From Haloechinothrix aidingensis (lineage in GTDB: Bacteria > Actinomycetota > Actinomycetes > Mycobacteriales > Pseudonocardiaceae), in contig NZ_JACCKD010000001.1 of assembly GCF_013450155.1 (NCBI RefSeq), positions 372,001 to 436,000 on the forward strand: DNA of 64,000 bases. The letters run 5' to 3'. Position 1 is the stretch's first letter, and the number at the start of each line of letters is the position of its first letter. Of the stretch, positions 18,052-29,840 are shown in pieces. The notes under the pieces are model-generated. The model had not been told where the DNA came from. It saw only the letters and a list, made by a program, of their open reading frames with translations, and did not search any database. A program made the position numbers and the translations under genes.

Positions 18052-18734
18052 ACGCCCACACCCCCGCAGTGTCTCGGCGGCCGGATCGACGCCGCACTCG
18101 CTGGACGCGGGACATGCCGACCGATAACATGCCATTCCCCGCCCGCGACCAGTTCGTGCGTTACCGTACATAGTTCCTCCTCCCGTGGCCCCGGAAGCCC
18201 ACCCCTAGGGACATCATTCTGCGTTGCCGCCGGAGGCGCTCACACAGGGGCCGCCGCTGAGAGGGTTGGCCGGGCAACTGCCGGCGCTACCCTGACGGCG
18301 TTTCGAACCGGCCTGAGCGGAATGGGATTCGTTGTCGGGTGCGTGCTCGCCCGGCCTGCCAGGGGCCGCGAAGGCCGATGCTGTCCAAGATATCCGACAT
18401 CGCAAGATCGCGGCGGCGAAGCGTGTCTATTGTGGATACGAGGGACGTTCCCGTGCTCTGCTGCGATCCCGCCTCCCGGTCTCGAACGCTCGTGTGCCAC
18501 CCACCGGGTCTATCGGGATACCTCCGGGTGCCACCCGCCGGCCGTGGCGACCGTGTTCGCCGTGCCGAGGCCGGCCGGTTCACGGCGCTCGCGGCCGGTA
18601 CCGGCATTCGGCATCCCGGCTGCCGGCGAGGCGCGTGGTGCCACGAAGCACACGGCTGAGCAACATGGAATTGTGCATGCTGATGCACCGGGAGTACCGT
18701 TCCCGGAATCGTGACGTGGTGAGAAGGGGTGGCT
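18052..18734. other. Intergenic region between the PAP2 and sulfotransferase genes
   Basis: About 680 bp with no convincing gene; open frames on both strands are composition artefacts without ribosome sites or motifs. It must hold the promoters of the divergent neighbours. A CCGGGA-TCCCGG inverted repeat lies near 18690, about 40 bp before the sulfotransferase start. Confidence 0.4.
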
Positions 18735-19796
18735 GTGTCCGCGACGACTGGAAGTCACGCCGGCGAACTGTCCTCGGGAGCGCTGTCGCCGTTCGCCGGA
18801 GCGCCCGATCGGCCGGTGTTCGTCGGAGGATGCCCGCGGTCGGGCACGACGCTGCTGCGTACGATGCTGAACAGCCACCCAGAGCTGGCGATGCCACGGG
18901 AGAGCCGGTTCCTGCTGGAGACGTGGCGGCGCCGGGAACGGTTCGGCGACCTCGGTGTCGAGCGCAACCGCGAGAAGCTCGCGCGCTGGATCTTCACCCG
19001 CAAGGCCGCCCGGCCGGGCAGGGTAGGCGTCGAATCGCAGCGCGCTATCGAGCGACTCGTCGCCGCGCCACCGACGGTGGGCTCGTTGCTCGGCACCTGC
19101 TTTTTGATGTATGCCGAACAGCAGGGCAAGGAGCGCTGGGGAGACAAGCGACCGATGTACGTCCAGTACCTCGACGCGATCTTCGCGATGTTCCCCGATG
19201 CCCAGTTCGTCAACGTCGTCCGGGACCCGCGCGCCGCGGTCGCGTCCATGCGCAGGCTGGACTGGTACGGGGGTGATGTCGTTCCCGTTGCCGAGCTGTG
19301 GGAGCGCTCGCAGCGGGCGGCGGACGCGTGGCGCAGGCGGCTGGCCCCCGACCAGTTGCTGGAGATCCGCTACGAGGACCTGGTGGCCCGGCCGGAGGAG
19401 ACGCTCACGGACGTGTGTTCCTTCCTGCGGCTGTCCGGGGACGGCATCGCGGATGCGCTGTCGTACCACGAACACAACGACATACCCGAGACGAGCACGT
19501 ATCACTGGAAGGTGCACCAGCCGGTCAGCGCGGATTCGAGCCGGCGCTGGGAGCACGAGCTCAGCGGGGAGGAGATCGCGCTTATCGAGTACGCCGCGGG
19601 CAAGAGGCTGCGGCGGTACGGTTACGAACCCGCTGCGGGCAGCTCGCGGCCCACCGCCGAGATGTACCGTGCGCTGCGCAGGCGACGCCTCGAACGGGCC
19701 AAGTTGGCAGGGCGGCGCCAGATGAAGGAACTCAAGCTACGCCTCACCCACCGCCAGCCCGTGGTCGCACGGCTGACCAGCGGACAACGCCGCTAA
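18735..19796 (+). CDS. PAPS-dependent sulfotransferase family protein
   Basis: A 353-residue sulfotransferase. The 5'-phosphosulfate loop is FVGGCPRSGTTLLRTML (about residue 33) and the 3'-phosphate motif is NVVRDPRAAVASM. The downstream IRYEDLVARPEETL is also typical. GTG 18735 is favoured over GTG 18729 because the AAGGGG site then has normal spacing. It should transfer sulfate from PAPS to a hydroxyl or amine of a lipid, sugar or small metabolite. The C-terminal 50 residues are very basic, suggesting membrane or nucleic-acid contact. No sulfate-activation genes are adjacent, so the acceptor is unknown. Confidence 0.86.
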   Translation: MSATTGSHAGELSSGALSPFAGAPDRPVFVGGCPRSGTTLLRTMLNSHPELAMPRESRFLLETWRRRERFGDLGVERNREKLARWIFTRKAARPGRVGVESQRAIERLVAAPPTVGSLLGTCFLMYAEQQGKERWGDKRPMYVQYLDAIFAMFPDAQFVNVVRDPRAAVASMRRLDWYGGDVVPVAELWERSQRAADAWRRRLAPDQLLEIRYEDLVARPEETLTDVCSFLRLSGDGIADALSYHEHNDIPETSTYHWKVHQPVSADSSRRWEHELSGEEIALIEYAAGKRLRRYGYEPAAGSSRPTAEMYRALRRRRLERAKLAGRRQMKELKLRLTHRQPVVARLTSGQRR

Positions 19797-19940
19797 CCGG
19801 CCACGGGTGGCGCACACTCCACCCGGACACGGGAACGGTCGGCTGCCGCGACTGTGACTCGCGCACACCGTTGGGTGCGTGGATGTCTTCCTTGTCGCAT
19901 TCGATTGACAGCGCATCTCACTGCTACGAAGGTCAGCTTC

Positions 19941-20513
19941 ATGCGGGTTCCAGCGCGAGTGGTGGTGGCAAGCGTGGCCTCGGCGGCGCTGCTGGCGGGC
20001 TGTGGTGCCGACGAGGTTCCGGGCAAGCCCGAGGCGGCTGAGGATGGTGCCGGCTCGCCGGGTGACGGGGTGGCCGTGCACGAGGGGGCCGTCGATGTGC
20101 TGGTGGAGATGCCGCCGGGGTGGCGGATCAGGCCCGAGGCGGCGCAGGGCGCTACCGTCATCGCCAACGCCGAAGCGTGCGGGCAGGACTTCTGCGACAA
20201 CGTCAACGTGCTGCTGGACGCGGCGCACGGCGCCACGGCCGAGGAGTTCCACGACGTGTCGTTGACCGAGCTCGACGGCATCGGCGAGCTCGAGTCGGAA
20301 CGCGAGGTCGACGTCGACGGGCGTACCGGCTACGAGGTAGAGTACGCGGGGGACCTCGGTATGGGGCAGGGGGATATGCGCTACCTGGTGCGCTACACGG
20401 TCGTCGATGACCAGGCGGTGATCGTCACGTACACGGCGCGCCCGGACACCTTCGACGAGTGGCGTGCGGACGCCGAGGCGATGCTGGAGTCCATCGAGAT
20501 CCGGCAACCATAG
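19941..20513 (+). CDS. Secreted lipoprotein (LpqN/LpqT-like)
   Basis: A 190-residue protein with a lipoprotein signal peptide: MRVPARVVVASVASAALLAG followed by Cys21, matching the lipobox. The mature part begins with a flexible Glu/Pro/Gly-rich linker. A folded domain follows, with VLVEMPPGWRI and YLVRYTVVDDQAVIVTYTA, as in the LpqN/LpqT family of actinobacterial lipoproteins. ATG 19941 is the start giving a normal signal peptide; the frame is open further upstream but not signal-like. Role unknown, attached to the outer face of the membrane. Confidence 0.8.
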   Translation: MRVPARVVVASVASAALLAGCGADEVPGKPEAAEDGAGSPGDGVAVHEGAVDVLVEMPPGWRIRPEAAQGATVIANAEACGQDFCDNVNVLLDAAHGATAEEFHDVSLTELDGIGELESEREVDVDGRTGYEVEYAGDLGMGQGDMRYLVRYTVVDDQAVIVTYTARPDTFDEWRADAEAMLESIEIRQP

Positions 20514-20657
20514 GGCACGGCTCGCGCGGCCCTTCGCGGGTGATCGCCCGCGTGTCAGTACTCCACCATCACGTCTCCGTGGCGATCCGTGGCACCGAGC
20601 TGCTGCCGGGTCGCGCCATGACCGCGGTATCGACGTGCCGGCCTTGTATGACACTGC

Positions 20658-22250
20658 CTACCGCGTCACGGTGACCTCGATGGTGTGGTGCCCGGTGGCC
20701 CCGTCGGGGATGGTGCCGCTTCGCTCGCCGGTCTGTGTCCGGCCGGTGCCGTCGGTCGCGCGTACCTGGATGCGGTGCTGGCCGGGGGTGGCGTCCCACT
20801 CGTAGGCCCACTGGCGCCAGGTGGTGCGGGCGAGCTCGCCTGCAAGGCGCGCCTCGCGCCAGTCGCCGCCGTCGACGGCGACCTCGACGGCCTCCACACC
20901 CCGGACACCTGCCCACGCGACTCCGGCGACGGTCACAGTGCCCGCGTTCAGCTCGGCGCCTTCGCGCGGCACATCGATGCGCGACTGGGTCTTGATGGGT
21001 GCGCGCTCGGCCCATCCACGTGGGATCCAGTAGGCGTCGTAGGCCTCGAACGTGGTCAGCTCGATCTCGGCCAGCCACTTGGTGTCGGAGACATACCCGT
21101 AAAGGCCCGCGATGACGAGCCGCGCGGGGAACCCGTGCTCCTCGGGGAGAGGTTCACCGTTCATCCCGACCGCGACCAGCGCGGGCCGCCCGTCGTAGGC
21201 GGCCTCGACGGGGAATCCAGCGGTCCAGCCGTCCGTGGCGCGACCGACGATCTGGGTCGCCTCCGGGTGCACGCCGGCACGATCGAGCACGTCGGCCAGG
21301 GGAACGCCCTGCCAGCGGGCGTTGCCGACGAGACTCCCGCCGACCTCGTTGGACACGCACGCCAGCGTGACGTCCGCTTCGGTGTCGGCAGCGCGGACCA
21401 GCTCGCGGTAACCGATCTCGAGGGGCGTGTCGACCATCCCGGTGACCCGCACCGTGTGGCTGTCGGCGTCGAGGCGGGGCACGGTCACGGCCGTGTCGAT
21501 GCGGTAGAAATCCTCGTTCGGGGTGACCAGGCTCGCCAGACCGTCGATGTCGAAGGAGGCGGTGCCGGGCGGCGGCGGGAGCGGCGTGGCAGGCCGGGCA
21601 AGCCTGACGTTCGTGCGGGCGCGCCGTGCCGCCGCGCGTAGTTGCAGGTACCGGCCACCGCCGGCGCTCGCCACGGCCAGTACCGCCCCCGCACCGGCCA
21701 CGGCGAGGAACGAGCGGCGTGGCCGTTCCGGCTCGTCCGGGCCTGCATGATCCTCGTCGGGCTGGTCACCGGCGTGCTCGCCCGCTTCCGCGCCACCTGC
21801 CTCGCTCCGTGCGAGCAGCACGAGGAGGAGACCGGCACCGAGGCCCCAGCCGGCGGCGGGTGCGGCGACGGCGACGAGGGCAGGCACGGCAGGGGCGGCG
21901 AGTCCGGCGGCGATGCCGAGCGTGGCGATGCCCCCGAGCCCCGCTGGGCCGAGCCACCGGCGTGCTGCCGCACCGATACCGAGCAACGCCCCAGCGGCGA
22001 GCAGTCCCACCGCCATGCACAGCAGCAGCACCAGCCGGTTGGCGCCGCCGAACACGCTGATCGCCAGCTCGACGACCGGACCGGGCGTCAGTTCGATGAT
22101 CCGCCCGGCGACGGCGACGAACGGTGAGGCACCTCCGGGCAGCAGACCCGCCGCGAGCTCGGTGACGCCGACGGCGAGGCCGGTCGCCACGGTCCCGGCG
22201 ATCGCCGGGACCGTGCGCGCGTCGGCGTGGGAAGTCAGCACCGGGCTCAC
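20658..22250 (-). CDS. Membrane-anchored molybdopterin oxidoreductase (sulfite oxidase family)
   Basis: A 530-residue protein. The N-terminal third has four or five membrane helices and an RRSFLAVAGAGAVLAVASAG segment. The sulfite-oxidase fold follows, with the Moco-ligating Cys in VTLACVSNEVGGSLVGNARW and the R/H-rich pterin pocket. The C-terminal immunoglobulin-like dimerisation domain carries TVTVAGVAWAGVRGVEAVEV. The catalytic domain faces outward. Family members of this architecture oxidise sulfite or reduce protein methionine sulfoxide or similar oxides; the substrate cannot be told. GTG 22250 overlaps the stop of the small lipoprotein gene (GTGA), so the two are coupled. Confidence 0.9.
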   Translation of the reverse strand: MSPVLTSHADARTVPAIAGTVATGLAVGVTELAAGLLPGGASPFVAVAGRIIELTPGPVVELAISVFGGANRLVLLLCMAVGLLAAGALLGIGAAARRWLGPAGLGGIATLGIAAGLAAPAVPALVAVAAPAAGWGLGAGLLLVLLARSEAGGAEAGEHAGDQPDEDHAGPDEPERPRRSFLAVAGAGAVLAVASAGGGRYLQLRAAARRARTNVRLARPATPLPPPPGTASFDIDGLASLVTPNEDFYRIDTAVTVPRLDADSHTVRVTGMVDTPLEIGYRELVRAADTEADVTLACVSNEVGGSLVGNARWQGVPLADVLDRAGVHPEATQIVGRATDGWTAGFPVEAAYDGRPALVAVGMNGEPLPEEHGFPARLVIAGLYGYVSDTKWLAEIELTTFEAYDAYWIPRGWAERAPIKTQSRIDVPREGAELNAGTVTVAGVAWAGVRGVEAVEVAVDGGDWREARLAGELARTTWRQWAYEWDATPGQHRIQVRATDGTGRTQTGERSGTIPDGATGHHTIEVTVTR

Positions 22251-22477
22251 CCGCCGTCCTCCTCCATCTCGTCCTCGTCGTTCATTTCGTCGTTCATGTC
22301 GTCGCCGCTGGTGCCATCGTCCTCCATATCGTCGTCGTTCATGTCCTCGGTCATCTCGCTGTTGCCGGTGCCGTCCATCTCATCGCCGTTGCCTTCGGTG
22401 GTGTCGTCGCAGGCGGCGATGCCGGTGGCGAGCAGCCCCGCGAGCAACGACGTTACGAACTTGGCGCGAACCGTCAC
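22247..22477 (-). CDS. Acidic Met/Asp/Glu-rich small lipoprotein
   Basis: A 76-residue lipoprotein: signal peptide, lipobox LLATGIAAC (Cys23), then a tail made almost wholly of Asp, Glu, Met, Asn and Gly (for example DMNDDDMEDDGTSGDDMNDE). AAGGAGG lies just before GTG 22477. It is coupled by a 4-bp overlap to the molybdoenzyme. The methionine repeats at the membrane surface recall the penta-MxKDx repeat proteins found beside similar molybdoenzymes elsewhere, but here the Lys is replaced by acidic residues. It might be a methionine-sulfoxide substrate or sink for the enzyme, or a metal binder; both are guesses. Confidence 0.75.
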   Translation of the reverse strand: MTVRAKFVTSLLAGLLATGIAACDDTTEGNGDEMDGTGNSEMTEDMNDDDMEDDGTSGDDMNDEMNDEDEMEEDGG

Positions 22478-22705
22478 GGTGGACCTCCTTGATGAGTCGA
22501 TCGGTGCGGGCCCGGCAGGTGCCCGCGATTGCCCACCAGCAGTCCACCCGACGAGAACAATCCGGCGCGCAAGCGATGATTAAGTCCGGCGAAAGTGGCG
22601 TGCGAACGCTGTCCCCGCCCGCGTGGCACCCATACGATGAGGTGCAGCGGCGCGCCACGCTTCGCGTTCCACCACGGATGAGCGCTCGACAGGAAGCCGA
22701 TCGAG

Positions 22706-23419
22706 ATGACCCTCGCGAGTCAGGCAGGCACGGACGTGGGAGCTGCCCACGTGCTCGTGGTCGACGACGAGCCGATGGTGCGTGAGGTGGTGAGCAGTTA
22801 CCTCGAGCAGGACCGGCATACGGTGGTGGCGGTCGCGGATGGTGCCGCCGCGTTGCACGAGCTCGACCACCGGCCGTTCGATCTCGTCGTGCTCGATCTG
22901 ATGCTTCCCACCGTGGACGGCCTGACCGTGCTGCGGGAGCTGCGGGCGCGCGGCGATGTCCCTGTCATCGTTCTGACGGCCCGCGGTGACGAGGCCGAGC
23001 GCGTCGACGGCCTACGGATGGGTGCCGATGACTACGTCGTCAAACCGTTCAGCCCGCGCGAGCTCGCCGCGCGGGTCAGCTCGGTGCTGCGCCGTGTCGC
23101 GACGGAGCCCCGGCCCGGGGCCGTACGGTTCGGTGAGCTCGTGGTCGACGAGGCGACACGCGAGGTGCGCGTGGCGGAGTCGCCCGTTGAGCTGACACGC
23201 AGGCAGTTCGACCTGCTCGCGTTCCTCGCGCGATCGCCGCGGCGTGTGTTCACCCGCAGGCAACTGCTCGAGCAGGTGTGGGACTCCGCCCCGGAGTGGC
23301 AGGATCCCGCGACCGTCACCGTGCACATCGGGCACCTCCGGCAGAAGATCGAACCCGACCCGAGCCGCCCGGCGCGGCTGGTCACCGTCCGAGGTGTGGG
23401 GTACCGATTCGAACCGTGA
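22706..23419 (+). CDS. OmpR-family response regulator
   Basis: A 237-residue regulator. The receiver domain has the acidic pair VVDDEP, the phospho-acceptor Asp in LVVLDLMLP, VIVLTARG with the switch Thr, and DDYVVKPF with the conserved Lys. The C-terminal winged helix contains LTRRQFDLLAFLARSPRRV and TVTVHIGHLRQKIE. It overlaps the kinase gene by 4 bp (GTGA), so the two form a cognate pair. It is divergent from the lipoprotein-molybdoenzyme operon across 228 bp, making control of that operon plausible. Confidence 0.92.
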   Translation: MTLASQAGTDVGAAHVLVVDDEPMVREVVSSYLEQDRHTVVAVADGAAALHELDHRPFDLVVLDLMLPTVDGLTVLRELRARGDVPVIVLTARGDEAERVDGLRMGADDYVVKPFSPRELAARVSSVLRRVATEPRPGAVRFGELVVDEATREVRVAESPVELTRRQFDLLAFLARSPRRVFTRRQLLEQVWDSAPEWQDPATVTVHIGHLRQKIEPDPSRPARLVTVRGVGYRFEP

Positions 23420-24606
23420 GGGCGCTGGCCGCGTTCATCGCCGTCGCCACCGGCCTCGTGCTCGGCGTCGGTGAGGTGGCGATGCGGCCCTCGACGAGCG
23501 AGCGGGTCACGCTCTACGGCGTGTTCGCCGCGGTGGCGCTGCTGGCCATACCGTTCGGCTGGTGGCTGACCAGGGTGCATCGCCGGTTGCCGTCGCTGCG
23601 CTGGACGGTCCTCGCCGTAGCGGTGGCCGCCGTGATCACGGCCGGTGTCGTGGTGGCGGCCTCGGCCAGGGCGATGCTCCTCGACCCCGCCGACATGCGT
23701 CTGGTGCTGGCCGCGCTCGCCCTGGGTACCGGGCTGGGAGTGTTGCTTGCCATCGCCGTCACGGGGTCGTTGACCAGGGATCTGCGCGAGCTGGCCGATA
23801 CGGCCGGTCGCGTCGCGGGCGGGGACCTGACGGTACGTACCGGCATCGATCGCCGCGACGAGGTCGGTGAGGTCGCGGCGTCGGTCGACCGGATGGTCGA
23901 CCAGCTGGCTAGCTACGAGCGGGACCGTGCCCGTGGCGAGGAGGCGCGGCGGCGGTTGCTGGCCTCGGTGGGGCATGACCTGCGCACCCCGCTGGCGAGC
24001 CTGCGGGCTGCTGTGGAGGCGATACAGGACGGTGTGGCAGGCGACCCCGACCGCTACCTCCGTGCCATGGCCGCCGACGTCGAGCTGCTGCGCAGCATGG
24101 TGGATGACCTGTTCATGCTGACGCGGCTGGAGGCGGGCGACATGCGCCTGGAGCGCATGACGCTCGATCTCCCGGAGATCGCGGAAGGGGCCGTGGAGGG
24201 GGTTGCCCCGCTCGCGGCGCGCTCCGACGTCACCGTCGAGCTGGCGGCCGTGGACCCGGTACGGACCACTGGTGACCCGCAGGCGCTCGACAGGGTGCTG
24301 CGCAACCTCCTGGACAACGCGGTACGACACAGCCCGGAGGCGGGGGTGGTCCGGGTGTCGGTGACGGCCGAGGACTCGCAGGGAGTGCTGACCGTCGCGG
24401 ACAGCGGGCCCGGCTTCACTGCCGACCTCGCCGAACGGGCATTCGATATGTTCGAGCGTGGCGACTCCGCACGGGAACGAAGCTCCGGCGGCGCCGGGCT
24501 CGGCCTCGCGATCGCCCGCGAGCTGGTGGAGGCCCATGGCGGCTCGATCCGGATCGAGCCCGGCCAGGGCGCGGCCGTGGTCGTGCGGTTGCCGATGACA
24601 CCGTGA
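23416..24606 (+). CDS. Sensor histidine kinase
   Basis: A 396-residue membrane kinase. Several hydrophobic helices occupy residues 1-130. A HAMP domain follows (TRDLRELADTAGRVAGGDL), then the H-box ASVGHDLRTPLASL, N-box RVLRNLLDNAVRHS, G1 VADSGPGF and G2 GAGLGLAIARELVEAHGG. It lacks a large extracellular sensor loop, suggesting a membrane-embedded or small-molecule signal. It starts with GTG 23416, overlapping the response regulator stop. Confidence 0.9.
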   Translation: MRALAAFIAVATGLVLGVGEVAMRPSTSERVTLYGVFAAVALLAIPFGWWLTRVHRRLPSLRWTVLAVAVAAVITAGVVVAASARAMLLDPADMRLVLAALALGTGLGVLLAIAVTGSLTRDLRELADTAGRVAGGDLTVRTGIDRRDEVGEVAASVDRMVDQLASYERDRARGEEARRRLLASVGHDLRTPLASLRAAVEAIQDGVAGDPDRYLRAMAADVELLRSMVDDLFMLTRLEAGDMRLERMTLDLPEIAEGAVEGVAPLAARSDVTVELAAVDPVRTTGDPQALDRVLRNLLDNAVRHSPEAGVVRVSVTAEDSQGVLTVADSGPGFTADLAERAFDMFERGDSARERSSGGAGLGLAIARELVEAHGGSIRIEPGQGAAVVVRLPMTP

Positions 24607-24678
24607 TGTGCCGGATCCCGGCATCTCCGGCACGGCTGCACGTACGCGTCGAACGGCGCCGGGCCACAGGCCGAGACG

Positions 24679-25290
24679 TCACCGGTCGGCGAACGCCAGG
24701 CGTGCGCACAGACCGACGAACACTCCCGCGAAGCTGCGGCGCATCCAGGTCATCACCCGGGGACGCGAGATGACCCACGAGCGCACTACGGCGGCCGCCA
24801 GCCCGTACGCGACGAAGACCACGAATGTGAGCAGCATGAACATGCTGCTCAGCTCCGCCATGCGCAGCAGTTCGTGCGGCTCGGTGGGGCTGATGAACTG
24901 CGGAAGGAACGCGAGGAAGAACAGCGCGAGTTTCGGGTTGAGGATGTTGATCAAGATGCCCGAGATGATCACCTTGACCGCCGAGCGGGGAGCGGTCTCC
25001 GTGTCCACCGCGAGCGTCCCTTTCGCGTTCCACATCGACCACGCCATGTACAGCAGGTAGGCCACGCCCAGGTACTTCACTACCTGGAACGCCACCGCGC
25101 TGGCATGCAGCAACGCCGCCAGGCCGGTGAGGGCAGCGGCCATGTGCGGCACGATACCCAGCGTGCAACCCACCGCCGCGATCACGCTCGTGCCACCTCC
25201 GCGCGAGAGGCCCGCAGCGAGCGTGTAGAGCACGCCTGCGCCCGGGACGGCCACCACGACAAGGGAGGTCACCAGGAACTCGACACTCAT
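24679..25290 (-). CDS. LysE/RhtB-family exporter
   Basis: A 203-residue transporter with six predicted helices. The family signature is near the N-terminus (VVVAVPGAGVLYTLAAGLSRG), with GILINILNPKLALFFLAFLPQF in the middle. It probably exports an amino acid or a related polar metabolite. ATG 25290 is chosen because GGGAGG lies 8 nt upstream; a GTG three codons earlier is less well placed. It converges with the histidine kinase gene. Confidence 0.88.
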   Translation of the reverse strand: MSVEFLVTSLVVVAVPGAGVLYTLAAGLSRGGGTSVIAAVGCTLGIVPHMAAALTGLAALLHASAVAFQVVKYLGVAYLLYMAWSMWNAKGTLAVDTETAPRSAVKVIISGILINILNPKLALFFLAFLPQFISPTEPHELLRMAELSSMFMLLTFVVFVAYGLAAAVVRSWVISRPRVMTWMRRSFAGVFVGLCARLAFADR

Positions 25291-25507
25291 GACAAGCACC
25301 TCCCGGGTTCAGCGCCATCGGCGGCGCGTGACCGTCACGCGCCGGACCCACGGTACCGGGCGACGTCGCCGGTTGTGCCCGTACGCATGCGCGGGAACGA
25401 CGTCATCGGTCCGCCGCGAGAGAGGACAGTGCGAACGTTCGTGGCACAGGCGCGCTGCTATCCGGTCATCGTGCTGGTCCGCACAGGCGTCGTGCGCAGG
25501 GGTGGCC

Positions 25508-26083
25508 TCAGCTGTGACCATCGCTGCGTGCCGGCCCACCGGTGGCAGTCAGCCATTCCTCGCCATCGATTCCGGCGAACAGCCCTGGCTCCAGGGTCCG
25601 GCCGTTCGGGACTTCGGTCAGAACCGAGACCTCCCCGGTGGCTTCCAGCACCACTGCGCGCACCTGTTCGACCCGTGTCACACCGGCGAGGCGCAGTTTC
25701 GAGTTCAGGTCTTCCCGGGTCATCTGGGCCTTCGCCAGGTTGTGTGCCAGCACGTCCGATCCGCACATCAGCAACAGGGGCCGGTTGTCCACCGCGTGTT
25801 CGATCGAGCGGTACCTGCGCACCCGCGCGATCAGTGCCTGCACGACGAACAGCACGCCGAGAGCGAGCAACCCCTGAACCAGGGACGTATTCGTGCTCAC
25901 CGCCGTGGTCGCGGTGATCGAACCGAACGCTACCGTGGCGGCGAGGTCGAAGTTGGTCATCTGGGCGAAGGACCGCAACCCGGCCAGGCGTGAGTACATG
26001 ATCAGCGCCAGGTAGATCGCGACCGAACTTACCGCGACGAGCGCGAGCGACTCGAACGAACTGCCCAGATCTTCGGGAAACAT
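25508..26083 (-). CDS. DUF421 (YetF-like) membrane protein
   Basis: A 191-residue protein: three N-terminal membrane helices with MTNFDLAATVAFGSITATT between them, then a cytoplasmic domain with RPLLLMCGSDVLAHNLAKAQ, the DUF421 signature, and EQVRAVVLEATGEVSVL. GAGGAG precedes ATG 26083. YetF-type proteins are linked to spore or envelope physiology in other bacteria, but their biochemical role is not settled. Confidence 0.85.
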   Translation of the reverse strand: MFPEDLGSSFESLALVAVSSVAIYLALIMYSRLAGLRSFAQMTNFDLAATVAFGSITATTAVSTNTSLVQGLLALGVLFVVQALIARVRRYRSIEHAVDNRPLLLMCGSDVLAHNLAKAQMTREDLNSKLRLAGVTRVEQVRAVVLEATGEVSVLTEVPNGRTLEPGLFAGIDGEEWLTATGGPARSDGHS

Positions 26084-26307
26084 GGACTCTCCTCACCGGT
26101 TGACCCCTGAGTCCGGGACGTGCTGACCATCCCGCGACGCCTGTCGATGCCAGAGCTCGACCGTACGCACCGTTACGCGAGGAGGAACCCCGGTGCGGCG
26201 GACGCACACCCGTTCTCACCCGTGGGCGGGATGAGCCGGTCGATGGCGGTGACGAGGCGCCGAGGCGGCGTGCCGGCGCGACGTGCCGCACGGTGTCCGC
26301 GAGCCGG

Positions 26308-28689
<2,382 letters not shown>

Positions 28690-28794
28690 CGTGCCTCCCT
28701 CGGTCGCGCGGGCCCCCTTCGCGGGCTCCGCTCGCGTCACCCTGGCTCGATCCCACCAGATCCTGGCAGGTCATGGCAGCGGTCGCCGGAGGGA

Positions 28795-29208
28795 TCAGCG
28801 CAGCTCCTGGATGCGGATCATGTTGCCGGCGGGATCGCGGACGGCGCAGTCGCGAACGCCCCACGGCTGGTCGGTCGGCTCCTGCATGATCTCGGCGTCA
28901 CTGGCCTGCAGCCGCGCGAAGGCGCCGTCGAGGTCGGAGGTGGCCAGGTTGACGCCGGCGTAGGTGCCCTTGGCCATCATCTCGGTGATGGTGCGGTGTT
29001 CGTCATCTGTGATGCCGCGGCCCGGCGCGACAGGCGGCTCCAGGACGATGGAGGTGTCTGGCTGGTCGGCGGGGCCGACCGTGATCCAGCGCATCTCGCC
29101 GTTGCCGACGTCGCCGCGCACCTCGAAGCCGAGGATGTCGCGGTAGAAGGCCAGGGAGGCGTCCGGGTCGTTGTGTGGAAGGAAGCTCGCGTGAATTCTG
29201 ATATCCAT
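28795..29208 (-). CDS. VOC-family (glyoxalase/bleomycin-resistance fold) protein
   Basis: A 137-residue VOC protein. The two babab modules begin IRIHASFLPHNDPDASLAFY and continue GTYAGVNLATSDLDGAFARL, ending VRDPAGNMIRIQEL. The expected metal-site residues (His near the N-terminus, Glu at the end) are present. It starts 10 bp after the AraC gene and runs towards the UvrA-like gene 105 bp on. In this setting it may bind or modify a drug or a toxic aldehyde; the substrate is unknown. Confidence 0.85.
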   Translation of the reverse strand: MDIRIHASFLPHNDPDASLAFYRDILGFEVRGDVGNGEMRWITVGPADQPDTSIVLEPPVAPGRGITDDEHRTITEMMAKGTYAGVNLATSDLDGAFARLQASDAEIMQEPTDQPWGVRDCAVRDPAGNMIRIQELR

Positions 29209-29218
29209 GCCGGTCACG

Positions 29219-29659
29219 CTAGGTGAGGCTCGCGGCGGGCGCTTCTCGATTCCTGATCGGTCTGGTGACCTGTTTCGCCACGCACGGCGGTAGCCCCGCC
29301 GTCCCGCGCGACGCCTGGCTCCGGTACGTGCTGGGCGGCATACCGACCAGCTCGGCGAAGCGAGTGCTGAAGGTGCCCAGCGACGAGCAGCCGACCGCGA
29401 AGCAGACCTCGGTGACGCTGAGGTCGCCACGACGCAGCAGCGCCATGGCCCGTTCGATGCGCCGTGTCATCAGGTAGGAGTACGGCGACTCGCCGTAGGC
29501 GCGCCGGAACTCGCGGCTGAGGTGCCCGGACGACATGTTCACGCCCCTGGCGAGCGCCTCGACGTTCAGCGGCTGGGCGTACTCCCGGTCGATCCGGTCG
29601 CGCACGCGGCGCAGCCGCGCGAGGGCGCTCAGGCGCTGCGCCGAGGCTGATCTGGTCAT
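29219..29659 (-). CDS. AraC-family transcriptional regulator (DNA-binding domain only)
   Basis: A 146-residue protein that is essentially one AraC/XylS double helix-turn-helix: PLNVEALARGVNMSSGHLSREF, then LSVTEVCFAVGCSSLGTFSTRF and the conserved GMPPSTYR. There is no large sensor domain, as in SoxS/MarA-type regulators. ATG 29659 has no strong ribosome site. It heads the VOC-UvrA-like operon and is divergent from the enoyl-CoA hydratase gene, so it probably activates its own operon. Confidence 0.87.
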   Translation of the reverse strand: MTRSASAQRLSALARLRRVRDRIDREYAQPLNVEALARGVNMSSGHLSREFRRAYGESPYSYLMTRRIERAMALLRRGDLSVTEVCFAVGCSSLGTFSTRFAELVGMPPSTYRSQASRGTAGLPPCVAKQVTRPIRNREAPAASLT

Positions 29660-29840
29660 ATGCGGAATCGTGCCATATACGAACGACATGGAGCAGGATG
29701 AACGTGAGCGCGACCTTGTCGAACGCGCGCTGTGCTGGTCGCGGAGAGTTCCCTGCCTCGCCACGATGCGACGATCCCTCAGCGGGGTGGGACACACCGG
29801 TTACAGTGCCGGTTCCGATAACCCGAGGAGGTCGGCGATC

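Noticed and set aside
18287-18688. A 133-codon minus-strand frame between the PAP2 and sulfotransferase genes.
   Set aside because: No start signal or family resemblance; high Arg/Pro content suggests chance.
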